Assembly: GCA_907163375.1 (NCBI GenBank)
Contig: CAJQUW010005346.1
Location: forward strand, 186,001 to 250,000
DNA: 64,000 nucleotides
Source: Prostheceraeus crozeri
Lineage: Eukaryota > Platyhelminthes > Polycladida > Euryleptidae
Direction: 5' to 3'
Shown here: positions 22,113-32,672 of the stretch, in pieces
How positions within the stretch are numbered: position 1 is the first letter of the stretch
How the letters are laid out: every line of letters begins with the position of its first letter
Program-made: the position numbers and the translations under genes
Notes under the pieces: model-generated
What the model was told of the DNA's origin: nothing
The model's database searches: none
The model's input: the letters and a program-made list of their open reading frames with translations, nothing else

Positions 22113-23130
22113 CTGCTGCGAAATGCTCCAAGGATTAACAGCAGAAAAACTTAGTGCTGCTAAAACCAAAGCATTCGGAGGCAGTGACAAAGAATCGCAC
22201 AAAAAATTGCTTAAACGACTCACCTCATAAGTAAATGTCAGCCTACAGAACTGTCGTAATGTTTCTCTTCCATCGATTGTGGTTTGGTGGCATCCGTTTC
22301 CATTTATGAGATTTCTTTTTGAGAGACAACGATTCCGGTCTGAAATGCATAAGTTTTTGATGAAAAAACATTGAATTGACCAGAATGTAATATAATTGAA
22401 AAGTATGTGACACAGGAATGAGCTTTTATTTCAAGATGAAAAAATGTGATAATTAATTTAAACTATTTTTATATTTAATCATTCCAATAATTTACAATAG
22501 TACGAATTAATCGACAACACATTTTCCCAGGGTGGACAACATGCCGTTTATGGAAAGTCCGATGAATTTGATATTTAATTTAAAATGATTTCTCCATTAG
22601 CTAAAATCAATAACAACGTAGGTACTACCGTAAGATGGTTTACTTACAGATCCAAACCATCCATGTAGTGAAACATTCGAACCTGTGACTTATTTTCAAA
22701 GTTTGCGACTTATTGTCAAACAGAGTTGAGAAAGGGAGAACGTGGTCCCGGCGGGAGGCCCAAAAAAATACTTAAAGCAGAGTTACTAGTTATTAGTATA
22801 CAAATCCGCAGAAAATTTTCATCCCTGTAAACATTAGAAAAAAAATTTCAATCCCAATTCACGACCTTATATTTTGAATAAAACTTCTTGTAATGGCATA
22901 CGATCGCGTTTCGTCGTCCTGCCGACTTGATCACGGGAATAACCCAATGCAGTTAAAACCAAAACATTCGGAGGCAGTGACAAGAATAGCCCTACAACAT
23001 ATTTATGCAATACAAAATACTGTCGATCAGTCTGCAGCAAAATGCTTCAAGGATTAAAAGCAGAAATACGCCTCAATACTGAAAAAATCAAATCATTCGG
23101 AGGCAGTTACAAAGAATCGCAAAAAATTAC
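22113..23130 (+). repeat. Diverged dispersed repeat, three copies
   Basis: A module ending in CATTCGGAGGCAGT is present at about 22113-22213, 22931-22992 (shorter) and 23033-23130. The outer copies also share GCTCCAAGGATTAA / GCTTCAAGGATTAA and GACAAAGAATCGCA-like words. The copies are too diverged to be recent and have no coding potential. Confidence 0.6.
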
Positions 23131-23505
23131 TTGTCACAGTCGGCAGACGGTGAAACGTCGGGTGTCATTTCAGGAAGTTATATTCAAAATGTAATTAGGT
23201 CGTTTATTGGGAGTGAAATTCTGTTTTCTTTTTTTCAATCAATGGCCAACCTTATAAATTGCAAACATTAGCATATACTACACGAAATTAAATGGCATGA
23301 ATAATTACAGTGGTATGGCATAATTTTCTTTTAATTTTTGTTTGCTTATAAGACTGCTATGCTTACTAATTGCCATCTTTTTCATGTACAATAGGCCTAA
23401 TTAAACAACCACTGCCTAATTTTACTATATTAGACGTAGGGCTGACAAAACGACAGACGGCTTGCTCACAAGCTACATTATTGAAAAGCATCAATCAGAG
23501 AATTC

Positions 23506-23510
23506 GTGTT
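23506..23510. repeat. Target-site duplication GTGTT (left)
   Basis: GTGTT here matches GTGTT at 47771-47775, directly outside the two LTRs. Confidence 0.85.
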
Positions 23511-23773
23511 TGTTATGTTTTGTAGGGCTTTAGAAGTGAAAACACGTAGAGCATTGAAATATGTAATTAACAGGAGCAATCACAACGTACAGCATGTCAT
23601 GAAGCACAAGATGGTTGTTCTGGTTGTCTAGCCTTGATCTCGGCTCACGTATGTCCCGGAAGTCACGTACCACTTGCTTTGAACGTGAGTGGCCGGCAAG
23701 GATGATTGAATCAGCCAATAGTGTTCAAGCAAGCAGATAGCATCACTAACAGCGTTCACGTCACTATGTAACA
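23511..23773 (-). repeat. 3' LTR of the Gypsy element
   Basis: This 263-bp LTR is in direct orientation with 47508-47770 and differs from it by two substitutions. It begins TGTTA and ends TAACA, giving the short inverted ends expected of LTRs. A purine run lies just inside it, which marks this copy as the 3' LTR of a minus-strand element. Confidence 0.92.
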
Positions 23774-23780
23774 TCCCCCT
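23774..23780 (-). promoter_or_regulatory. Polypurine tract
   Basis: Read on -, AGGGGGA abuts the 3' LTR, the usual position of the plus-strand primer in reverse transcription. Confidence 0.8.
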
Positions 23781-23934
23781 CGTATGAAAAAGATTACAAA
23801 TACATTCCCATAACAAAAATTACTTTTCACTCAAAAATCAGACACATGTACGCAATTGAGCACTGAAACCGCATAAAACAGTACAAGCGAATTTGGCTGA
23901 AAACCGAGAGAATTAATGTATTAAGTCGTAAGAA

Positions 23935-26214
23935 TTACTCGTTGATGTAGCGACTAAGTGGATGAATTCTCCGCGACGGATACCTTTTCGGAGTAGGCTG
24001 CTCATGAAAAGGACAAGATGCTGGATTTGAATTTCTCGGTCTGAACTTTGACATTTTCGATACGTGCCATTTTTTGTTGTCGGTCATCAAGTATGTATGT
24101 TCACTCAATTTCTTCCGAACAGTGCGTGTTGAAGTTCCCGAGGGTGTTTTCACTTTAACGGTTTCTTTTGGAACATAGTTTGGATGAATGTACTTCCCTT
24201 GATCAGTCTTTCGTAAACAAGTGTCTCGCTTTTCTTTCTCAAGCTTGGTGAATGGATTGTGAGTCCGACGCATCTCCATCCCATGAAGTCGAAGAGAAGG
24301 ACTTTGTCTAGTTTCAGAATGCGGTGTCGAACGATAAGAAGCAAGAAAGTTGAGGATGTAAGACGTACGGTTGACTCCGTAAGACGCAGAGATTTCAAGC
24401 TGATGCTTTAATGTTCGATGCCATCTTTCAATTAGACCGTTTGAACGAGCATGATATATCGGCGTAAGTTGGTGTTCAATGTCATTTGAGCGTAGAAAAT
24501 TGACAAATTCTTCCGATATAAATTGCGGTTCGTTGTCAGAAACAATCCTGGTAGGCAATCCTTCTTGAGCAAATAGCGATTTCAGAATCCGAATAACCAT
24601 TGTTGATGTAATATTGTTTGTGAAGTAAATGTAGGGGAATCTCGAATAGTAATCCATGACCGTGATAATGTATCTTGAATCGGATGGAGCATCATACATG
24701 TAGGTCCAACAATGTCCATGCCTAATGTATGCCATGACTCTTGTGAATAATCCAACGCAGTGGGAGTCGGCTTGTAGAACTTTGTTGTTTTATCCGACTG
24801 ATTGCATATATCGCATTTCATGACGTAGGCTTTTATTTGAGAATAAATGGAGGGCCACCAATAGTTCATGGTAAGTTGGTCATAAGTACGGTTTATGCCT
24901 TGATGGGATTCATGTGCCAGTTGAATGACAGATTCCCGTAAACATGATGGCAAAATCGACTGATTAGCTCCTCGCACCAAAATATTCTCAATAAAACTCA
25001 GTTCCTGCTTAATTGATTGAAAAGGCGAAACTACTTTGCGTTCCTCTGGAGTAAGCAACTGTCCCGCAAGCCACTTCTTGATAGTAGATATTTCGGAGTC
25101 TGCAGCAGGTTGTGTTTCAATTTCCCTTCGTGCTATTGTAGCCTCACTAATAATTGAATTGACTGTCATCTCACATGTCGTTTTGGAATCTGACTCTTGG
25201 CAGCTCAATTCTGTGCTTGGAATGCTGGCTCTGCTGAGAAAATCTGCTATGTGATTTTCCTTTCCTGCTCGATATTCAATTTTAAATGTGTATGGGAGCA
25301 TTTGAACCACATGCCTACTAACTCGTAGGTTTACCTGAAGAGTATCACGGGATGTATAAATTGAAACCAGAGGCCGATGATCTGTCAAAATACTGAACTG
25401 TCGTCCACAAAGAAAGATTTTCCAGCGCTGAACTGCCCATGAAATTGCCAACGACTCTTTCTCCAAAGTAGAATAAGACTTCTCGGCATTTGTCAAAGTA
25501 CGCGAAGCAAAAGCAATGATAACAGGATTATTTGCGTGATCTCTTTGTATAAGAACTGCACCCAATCCGGTGTTAGAACCGTCAGTTTGAATTTCAGTAG
25601 GTCGGGTAACATCAAATATTGCCAATGTAGTCGTATCCGCAATAACATCTTTGATTTTCTTGAATGCTTCCTTTTCTGCCTCGTCCCATTGCCAAGTAAC
25701 ATCTTTGCGTGTCAACCTCAGCAACGGTTCAATAGTCGAAGAGAAATGTGCGCAGAATTTCGAGTAATATCCGGCCATACCAAGAAACGATTTCACCTCT
25801 TTAGGCGAAGAAGGTGCTGGTGCATGTATAATATCATTAACTTTGTCAGGATCTGGTTTTACACCATTCTTAGAAATCAAATGTCCCATGAATCGAATTT
25901 CTCGCTTCCGAATAACAGACTTCTTCTCATTAATTGAGAATCCACTTTCCTCAATTCTTTTCAATACTTCCTGCAATCGGTCATCATGTTCCTGTACACT
26001 ACTTCCTCCAACAATAATATCATCCATGCAAACCTGCACGCCATTAAGTCCTTCGAGAATTGTTCCCATCAACTTTTGGCAGCAAGATGGAGCACTTGCT
26101 AACCCCATCGGTACTATTTTGAATTGAAACAGCCCATCATGTATGATGAAAGCTGTAAGTGACCTGCAGCGAGGATGAAGGGGTAGTTGCAAAAATGCTT
26201 GCTTTAAATCCACA
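23935..26214 (-). pseudogene. Gypsy pol: RT C-part, RNase H and integrase
   Basis: From high to low coordinates the coding region shows RT with VCMDDIIVGG (the catalytic DD pair), an RNase H domain beginning IQTDGSNTGLGAVL, a Ty3/Gypsy integrase H2C2 finger (HESHQGINRTYDQL, then CDICNQ), and the integrase core (DYYSRFPY, VSDNEPQF, GLIERWHRTLK). The order RT-RH-INT is that of Metaviridae. A nested Polinton separates this part from the gag end. I score it as a broken relic because of that insertion and about one other break. Confidence 0.9.
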
Positions 26215-26220
26215 ACTGAG
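26215..26220. repeat. Target-site duplication ACTGAG (left) of Polinton-2
   Basis: ACTGAG here and at 45977-45982 flank the Polinton ends exactly. A 6-bp duplication is the Polinton norm. Confidence 0.9.
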
Positions 26221-26903
26221 AGTAGTATATAGTGTGACATCCGGCGCGACGCTTCGCTTGCGCCGGATGTCACACTTTTGCGGGTTTTTTCAAAAATATT
26301 CAAAAAAAAATCAAAATTTCAAAAATTTAGGTAGACTCAAAATTTCACGTGGTCGAAGGCCAAAAATTTAGGTAGTGACAAATTTTCAAAAAATCAAAAT
26401 TTCAAAAATTTAGGTAGTCTCCAAATTTCACGTCGCCGAAAATTTAGGCAGTCAAAAAATATCACGTAATCGAAAATTTAAGTTGTCTCAAAATATCACG
26501 TAATCGAACAATATCGAAAATTTAGTTGTCTCAAAATATCACGTAATCGAAAATTTCAGTTGTCTCAAAATATCACGTAATCGACAATTTAGGCGGCCTT
26601 AAAATATCACGTAGCCGAAGGTCGAACATTCAAGTTGTCTCAAAATATCACGTAATCTAAAGAAAATCACGTGGTCGAAAATTTAAGTTGTCTCAAAATA
26701 TCACGTAGCCGAAGGTCGAAAATTTAGGCAGATGAAAATTTAGGTAGCCCAAAAAATATCACGTAGTCTTAATATACCAGAAGATTGTATTCAAAATATT
26801 TCTTTAAAAATGGAAACCTCAACGGGGACGAAAATTGAAGAAGCCTCAGAAATGGAAGGAATAAAAGTGGAAGAAACCGTAAGAATATATCCTTCGTTAT
26901 TAG
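26221..26903 (+). repeat. Left terminal inverted repeat of Polinton-2
   Basis: This matches the reverse complement of about 45451-45976. Both repeats contain a terminal hairpin and a block of 35-40-bp units of the type AATATCACGTAATCGAAAAT; the left copy has more units, which accounts for its greater length (about 680 versus 525 bp). The inner end includes the start of a coding sequence whose full version lies at the other end of the element. Confidence 0.88.
26231..26276. repeat. Terminal hairpin in left TIR
   Basis: AGTGTGACATCCGGCGC (26231-26247) pairs perfectly with 26260-26276 around a 12-nt loop. The matching hairpin at the right end is 45911-45966. Confidence 0.9.
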
Positions 26904-26926
26904 ATCTAAAAACTTATTACATCTAA
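26810..26926 (+). pseudogene. TIR copy of the start of the two-TM protein gene
   Basis: A 38-codon frame within the left TIR begins METSTGTKIEEASEME and resembles the first codons of the gene at 44822-45556, whose start lies in the right TIR. It runs out of the repeat into unrelated sequence. It is a by-product of the inverted terminal repeat, not an independent gene. Confidence 0.6.
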
Positions 26927-27030
26927 AAACTTATTACATCTAAAAACTTATTACATCTAAAATCTTATTACATCTAAAATCTTATTACATCTAAAATCTT
27001 ATTACATCTAAAAACTTATTACATCTAAAA
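26904..27030 (+). repeat. 17-bp tandem array
   Basis: Seven to eight copies of a 17-bp unit (TCTAAAAACTTATTACA, with a TCTAAAATC variant) follow the left TIR directly. There are no unique spacers, so this is a simple satellite-like array. Confidence 0.9.
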
Positions 27031-27658
27031 ATATAATTAATTAATTATAGCACTCACACCGTTTATTATTGGTTTTTATCTTCAATTGATTGTTTTGCGT
27101 CAGGAATATTGTATTCACAATGACATACATTCTTTAAAACAATTGTTTGTCTTCAATAAACCCGTACACTAGCTGATAATTGAAAAGAGACAGAGATTGA
27201 AGAGAGAGAGAGAGAGATTTATTGTTCTAGCAACGGAAACATCTAACAGCTTTCAACTAAAATTATAGCGCAATCTCTTGTCATACCAATTTACGCATCG
27301 GTAAACTTTTGACATTTCAATTGACCCCTACGTAAATTATTTTCAGAATCAGTTTTCAATATCTGTTTTCAAAGTCTGTTTTCAAATTCAGTTTTAGAAA
27401 TCCATTTGCAAAATTCATTTAACGTTTTCCAAACACATACGGGTAGCAAAGTACTTCCCATTGTGAAGTCATGAATAGGTTAAGCACATAAGAGTGCAGT
27501 GACAATAAAATTCTTCTTCTAAATTTAGAACGCCGATATGCAGGATAGTTATTATAGCAATTTTAAACAATCCCTTTAACGATAAAGCACATTAACGAAT
27601 GAAGTTCATGAAGAAAATGGAAATCTGTAAAACAATGTAGATTAGAATAATTATAATA
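27031..27658. other. Non-coding part of Polinton-2
   Basis: About 630 AT-rich bases hold a short (GA)n run near 27200 and degenerate GTTTTCAAA-type repeats at about 27350-27410. I see no gene. The position between the TIR and the protease suits a promoter region for the rightward protease transcript. Confidence 0.5.
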
Positions 27659-28250
27659 TAATCATTTCAAAATCGAATAATTATTAAGGTAAGTCATCAT
27701 TATGAGACAGTTTTTTTAATCTAGGGGTCCCTATGAGAAATTTTTATATTATAAAATGTCTAGCATTACCGAGTTCTTAAAATTATATGGAACACAAACA
27801 ACTACGAATTTCGACCTAAAGAAAATCGCAAATCAATTAGGAATAAAAAATTTTCATGTCCTAATGAGAGACGAATTACAATTCCTAAACGATGTACGAA
27901 GCACTATCTCTGCTAATAAACCGATTCCTTACAATTTAACGTTTTAATTTAGATTAAATTAAATCATTTCAAAATCGAATAAGTAGTAAGGTAGGTCATC
28001 ATTATGAGACAGTTTTAAATCAATCCCCCCCTTCTGACTTCTAGGGGTCCCTATAAGAAATTTTTTTTATTATAAGATGTCTAGCATTACCGAGTTCTTA
28101 AAAATATACGGCAAACAAACAACAACGAATTTTGATCTAAAAAAATCGCAAATCAATTGGGAATAAAGAATTTTCACATATCAATGAGAGACGAATTGCA
28201 ATTCCTAAAAGATGTGCGAAGCACTAGCTCTGCTAATAAACCGATTCCTT
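27659..28250 (+). repeat. Direct duplication of the protease 5' region
   Basis: About 290 bp at 27659-27947 recur at 27962-28250. Each copy has the upstream words AATCATTTCAAAATCGAAT and CTAGGGGTCCCTAT and the first 60 or so protease codons (SSITEFLK, then MRDELQFL). The copies differ by several percent, so the duplication is not very recent. Confidence 0.8.
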
Positions 28251-28534
28251 TGAACTTCATAACAAATCTTCACACATCAGATCAAAAAGGAGTACATTGG
28301 TCTGCAGGTACGTCTAATAAAAATGGAGATAATTACTATTTCGACTCTTATGGACTTCCACCTACAAATGAAGTAAGAGAAATACTTGGAAATGGAACTT
28401 ACAATACGTTTCAACTTCAAAATCCAGGAACAACTTATTGTGGTCAATTATGTCTTTATGTTTTATTTAAATTACAAAAAGGAGTACCATTTCTTGATAT
28501 TATGTTAGAATTGAATAATAATAATGATAATTAA
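28077..28534 (+). pseudogene. Adenain-like maturation protease, Polinton-2 (broken)
   Basis: The C5 cysteine protease is recognised by HWSAGTSN (catalytic His), NYYFDSYGLPP (acidic partner) and NPGTTYCGQLCLYVLFKL (Gln region with catalytic Cys). It is the only rightward gene near this end; its neighbour the integrase is convergent. Its 5' part is duplicated just upstream. The reading frame seems broken about once. Role: cleavage of virion proteins during maturation. Confidence 0.8.
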
Positions 28535-28570
28535 AAATCAAGCGAAGCTAGCTAAAGCGGCACCTAAAGG

Positions 28571-29920
28571 TTAAAAATCACTTCGTTGTAATTCGTTTTG
28601 ATAAAATCGGCCTCTGATATCTTCATCATCTAAATCTTTGATTTCATACGTAATCGGATAAGTTTGATTTATTTTACAAACTTCAAATATCTCTTTAGTC
28701 CAATAACCAACAAAGCCTTTTTCAAATTTATTCTTATACTTAAATATTCTAACTCTATCTCCAATCTTAAATTTCGGCTTAAGTTTCTGCAAATTCGGAT
28801 TACTCTCATTCGAATAATTATTTTCGAATATTTTCTTTCGTATTAAATCAGGATAGTCAGAAGCATTCTTTGGAGTTTCTTCAATACCTGAATGAATCTT
28901 ATTGTTATAATCCTCAACAATTCCTGGTAATATCTTCAACCATTTCTGATTTCCTTGTTCTGTAAATTTCTTAAATAATTTATTTTTTAATGATCTATTA
29001 AATCGCTCTATTACTACAGCCTTTCCTGCATTTTCAGTTGAATAAACTGAGCCTTGGCGATGACTTTCGTCTGTTTCAAATAGTGGCCTAACATTTCGAT
29101 TGTAAAACTCAGACCATTTATCAACGAATAGCTTCTTTGGCTTTCTATTAGTTTCTTTAAAGATTTCTTCAAACGCATATTTAACTGACAGACCACTTTT
29201 ATTTTTTAAAGGCTTTACCCAAGCGTATCGTGTATATAAATCTATAACGGTCAATGCGTCCTTAAACCCTCTTTCATTCGGCATATGAATAAGATCAGCA
29301 CTCCAAATATCATCTTTATTAAATACTTTTACTTTCAATAAATATTTAGGCCTTCTGTATTCTTTATGAATTTCGGAGGCATAAGTTTTACTATGCCGAT
29401 CTAGGTCATTCGACACTTCAGACACGTAGGTTTCATTTAAACCCTGACCGAATAATATTTTAGCTTGTAAAGCTTTCTTAACAAACATTCTTTCAATTTT
29501 TTCTCTAAATGTAGGATTTTGAATACTATCTAATTCCTGAATCATATTCTTATCAGCTACATGTCGAGAACTTAGGTCATGATTTCGATAAGCTAAATCA
29601 TGTCTGTAAGCTGCCGCATCTACTCTGTTTATTGGTTCTTCACCAGGTTTTGGATTATTATTCTCATCTAGTCTTATATCTAATCGAGTTCCTCGACCGG
29701 TATATGAATGACCAGGAAGATGTTTTTCTTTCGAATATTTACTCCAAATAAATCCAGGAAAGTTTTCTAATGTTTTTTGTATGTCACCTCCGGAATGCAA
29801 CGAAGTTGAATCACATCCAGTGTGCAGCCGACCGGTGTGCTGACAATTTGAGGTTTTATGTACTTTTAAGAGATAATCCATTAGATCTAGATTTGAAATT
29901 CTTAAGTTATTCAAATTCAT
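28571..29920 (-). CDS. Phospholipase A2-like domain fused to Polinton integrase
   Basis: One open frame of 449 residues joins two domains. Residues about 68-130 match the viral phospholipase A2 domain of parvovirus VP1 and adintoviruses: calcium-loop motif YTGRGTRLD (73-81), then RVDAAAYRHDLAY (99-111) with the His-Asp pair at 107-108. Residues about 160-449 are the DDE integrase, with D209 (WSADLI), D267 (LFVDKWSEFYN) and E305 (VVIERFNRSLKN), then an SH3-like C-terminal part. Residues 20-50 contain a GC-rich Thr/Gly/His-rich insert. The PLA2 would help a virion escape endosomes; its fusion to an integrase is odd. Confidence 0.8.
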   Translation of the reverse strand: MNLNNLRISNLDLMDYLLKVHKTSNCQHTGRLHTGCDSTSLHSGGDIQKTLENFPGFIWSKYSKEKHLPGHSYTGRGTRLDIRLDENNNPKPGEEPINRVDAAAYRHDLAYRNHDLSSRHVADKNMIQELDSIQNPTFREKIERMFVKKALQAKILFGQGLNETYVSEVSNDLDRHSKTYASEIHKEYRRPKYLLKVKVFNKDDIWSADLIHMPNERGFKDALTVIDLYTRYAWVKPLKNKSGLSVKYAFEEIFKETNRKPKKLFVDKWSEFYNRNVRPLFETDESHRQGSVYSTENAGKAVVIERFNRSLKNKLFKKFTEQGNQKWLKILPGIVEDYNNKIHSGIEETPKNASDYPDLIRKKIFENNYSNESNPNLQKLKPKFKIGDRVRIFKYKNKFEKGFVGYWTKEIFEVCKINQTYPITYEIKDLDDEDIRGRFYQNELQRSDF

Positions 29921-29936
29921 TTTTAAAGATAAAATC

Positions 29937-30424
29937 TTATCGCACCATACTAGGACTTAGATATATTCCAGAACCATCTTTAGTTTCTTTAGTTTCAATT
30001 AAATCATCAACATTGTGGAGAATATTTTTAAGAACTCGTTTTCCTTCATCAACTAAATTTAATTTACTAATAAAATTATCTACTATTCCTTCACCCCTAG
30101 CAGCTTTCTCTAACTCTCTATTATGACGTTTTTGTTCTTCTAATGCTGCCTTCTCTGATTTATTTTTATTTACTGCTTGGAAAATACCAGCTGTCCCACC
30201 TGCAACACTTCCTGCAGCTGCTATACCTCCTATTATTAGTGGAATTAATGGGAGAATTCCACCATTCTTTTCTTCTTGTAATTTAATATTCTCTATCATT
30301 GGTTTACTTATGTAATATTTCTTTTTGTCAATCGTAATAGTTTTAGGTGTATTTTGTCAACAATGTTACGTAATTTTAATTCAACAGTTTTATTATTATT
30401 ATTATTACTTTTCGCTTGCGACAT
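29937..30424 (-). pseudogene. Small hydrophobic virion-type protein, Polinton-2
   Basis: The product has a Gly/Ala/Ile-rich hydrophobic segment (GGILPLIPLIIGGIAAAG, then AGGTAGIF) followed by a charged coiled coil (EEQKRHNRELEKAARG) and a GSGIYLSP-type end. This layout is frequent in adintovirus and Polinton capsid clusters and resembles membrane-active adenovirus pVI in general style. It lies between integrase and major capsid genes. The locus seems broken about once. The family is recognised; its function is not established here. Confidence 0.55.
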
Positions 30425-30515
30425 TTTTAATAAAAAAATTTTAAGTTAGGAAACATTTTAATCTATTCTAGCTATGAAAAAATTTTAAGTTACCAAAAAA
30501 ATAATTAATTAAACG

Positions 30516-30575
30516 GACCAAAGGTCCTCAGGTTACTAACCAATCGACGAAGTCTTGGGCTTTAGCTGATCCTAG
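30516..30575. repeat. Inverted repeat flanking the capsid module (left copy)
   Basis: GACCAAAGGTCCTCAGGTT (30516-30534) is the exact reverse complement of 32650-32668. The similarity continues imperfectly for about 40 more bases (GGCTTTAGC words). The two copies enclose the major capsid gene and the following small gene. Confidence 0.8.
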
Positions 30576-31900
30576 CCATCTTTCCATTAAGAACTTCAAT
30601 AGAATATTTTACATCTTCTAGCAATAAACCATAAGCCATCAATGAAGTTGTGGAATCTTTCTTTTCAATATTAATTGATACATCACAGCCAGTCTTGATA
30701 ATATCTTCAGATTGTGCACTTAAATCGAAACAGAAAACAGGATATAAATGTCTCCAATCTCCAGGAGTTAATTGTGGTTTAACTCCAAATTCTATACAAA
30801 GATTTCGATAAGCATCATATCCTTCCATAAATTGATTATTGGTATCATCGAATCTCAATGGATCAATTGGATATCGGGTTTGATTTAAAGCAACTTGTAA
30901 ACTTCGAATTTTATTACTATGAAAAAGATTGTTGTTCTTATCAAAACTTGGAGAATTATTTCTTTGAAAACTTAGTAAAAAATATCTTCGAGTATTCGAA
31001 GTTCTAGTAAAATGCCAGTTAAATCTTTGTTCGGAAAAAGTTACTGAACTAGCAGTACGCTTTAGAAAATTTACTGGAATTGGTTTGTTAGTGTTTAATC
31101 TATTTTCAATAGCTAATTCGACCTCTAAACTAGGAGTAATATGTTTTATCCACCATTCAAGTCTATCAATTTTTAGATATGCTTTTTTTCCAGTCTTGCC
31201 AAAAAATATTAATTCATTATTTGCTGTGCGATGAATTATCAATTTAAATTTTAATTGACATGATATTTTGTCATAATCTAAATATCCGAATAATGGAGAC
31301 AATGACCAATTTACTGTCTGTTTACTTTTCTTGTTAAATTCACGTCTTTCTTTATATGCATTATTATTTGTCTTATTTAAATGTTTTTATTTTAAATGTT
31401 TCTACACCTTTCGCAATTCCTGCTGCATCTGTTCCAGCGTGAGTTAAATCATCAACAATTATACCATCATTAGTATCAGGAAACCAACCTTCGATTTCAA
31501 GCTTTTTATTTTTTTCTCCAATTGTTACAAATCTAAGCATTGTATCAATTACACCTGGAGAATCACTTATTGTTTCTATATTTTGAGTTGCAACATCTAA
31601 ACGCATTTGTGTAAATAATCTTGGAAAGAAATTATTCTCTAATGCAATATTATCGCTATCTGGTAATGGTGTTGTAAAATTGGCATCACTATATAAAGAA
31701 TATTCACAGTGTAAAAATGAATCAGGTAGATATAAATAACTTTGTTGATTATCAACTTCAAAAATTAAATCACCTCCAGTATTTACTCTACTAGAAGATC
31801 CGGAATTCATAGCAATTCTTATATAGTCATTCTTTTTTTGATTGTAACTGACGAACGGAGGATCGTCTAATCTAAATTTGCTTTCGATAAGAGAAGACAT
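30562..31900 (-). pseudogene. Major capsid protein (double jelly roll), Polinton-2 (broken)
   Basis: The start (ESKFRLDDPPFVSYNQ, then INSGSS-like and GGDLIFEVDNQQSYLYLP) and later parts (LFTQMRLDV, PIDPLRFD, LYPVFCFDLS, YGLLLEDVKYSIEVLNGK) fit the hexon-like capsid proteins of AT-rich Polintons. The sequence is not close to the capsid gene of Polinton-1. It lies between two small hydrophobic protein genes and is enclosed by a 19-bp perfect inverted repeat. It appears broken about once. Confidence 0.75.
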
Positions 31901-32139
31901 TTTTGAAAAAATAATTTGTCTTTTTGTTTTTTTTAAAACTCAGAAAAAAATTCTCACACAGAAAAATATAATTTTAGAATTTTGCTAAACCAGTACCTAA
32001 CTGCGTTCCAGCTCCGCTACAGCTTTGATGGTTAGACCGAAGGTTACTGTTCACACCATTACCTCTTATTTCTTCAATTGAACGTTCTATGGCTACGCCT
32101 GATTTCTTCTCCTGTTTACTCTCAGACCCTACAGCTATG

Positions 32140-32496
32140 TTAGCAATTTTTTTTTGTTTCCTCTGATAGTTTTTTTAATTTTTCTAGTTCTTCCGAATCA
32201 TTCTTAAGTTTACGAATAGTTCCTAGTTGTTTTAATTCGTTTTGAGAATTAACAGCATTTGATATTGCACTAGCTGTACTACCTATAGCAGCTGCTCCTT
32301 TTGCAGCAGATGTAATCAAATCTTTATTATTTTTAATCAAGTTAACGATACTTCCAATACCAGAAAAGATGCCAGCCCCTTCATTTTGAATTGTTTCTAC
32401 ACTGTCATAATGGTACACAGGTTTCATAGATGGTTCATCAGAAATTTTTTTATTTGAAGCAAAATGTTTAAGATTGTGTTTATAAATTATAGGCAT
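32140..32496 (-). CDS. Small Ala/Gly-rich protein with coiled coil, Polinton-2
   Basis: The 118-residue product has a Gly/Ala-rich amphipathic middle (GIFSGIGSIVNLI, then AAKGAAAIGSTASAISNAV) and a charged helical end. The start has the TCCTAAAAAATG context shared by other genes of the element. Such proteins sit in adintovirus capsid clusters and may be cement or membrane-active proteins like adenovirus pVI; this is inference from composition and position. Confidence 0.5.
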   Translation of the reverse strand: MPIIYKHNLKHFASNKKISDEPSMKPVYHYDSVETIQNEGAGIFSGIGSIVNLIKNNKDLITSAAKGAAAIGSTASAISNAVNSQNELKQLGTIRKLKNDSEELEKLKKLSEETKKNC

Positions 32497-32609
32497 TTTT
32501 TAGGATTAAATTTGTCTTTTGGAAAAAATATTTACGTTAAGATTTACGTGAGTCATGAAGATTTACGTACGTCATCAAGATTTACGTGCGTCATCAAGAT
32601 TTACGTGCG

Positions 32610-32672
32610 TCATCGGCTAAAGCCTCTGAACAAGGTTCAATAGGTTAGAAACCTGAGGACCTTTGGTCTGAT
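32610..32672. repeat. Inverted repeat flanking the capsid module (right copy)
   Basis: AACCTGAGGACCTTTGGTC at 32650-32668 is the exact reverse complement of 30516-30534. The flanking GGCTAAAGCC word also pairs with the left copy. Confidence 0.8.

Larger units (their letters stand above)
18650..23505. other. Intergenic DNA, no convincing gene
   Basis: About 4.9 kb is AT-rich with only short chance frames (73 codons or fewer) lacking motifs or codon bias. It contains two hairpins (19136-19278), a diverged repeat with three copies (22113-23130), and a GC-rich stretch at about 21655-21845 with repeated GACGGAT and TCCG words that may be a degenerate interspersed repeat. I see no tRNA, rRNA or coding exon. 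Confidence 0.6.

Noticed and set aside
23511-23773. The 23.5-kb and 47.5-kb repeats as unrelated dispersed repeats
   Set aside because: The purine tract, primer site, TGTTA/TAACA ends and GTGTT duplication show they are the LTRs of one element.
26904-27030. CRISPR-like array
   Set aside because: The 17-bp units are back to back with no unique spacers, in a eukaryotic element.
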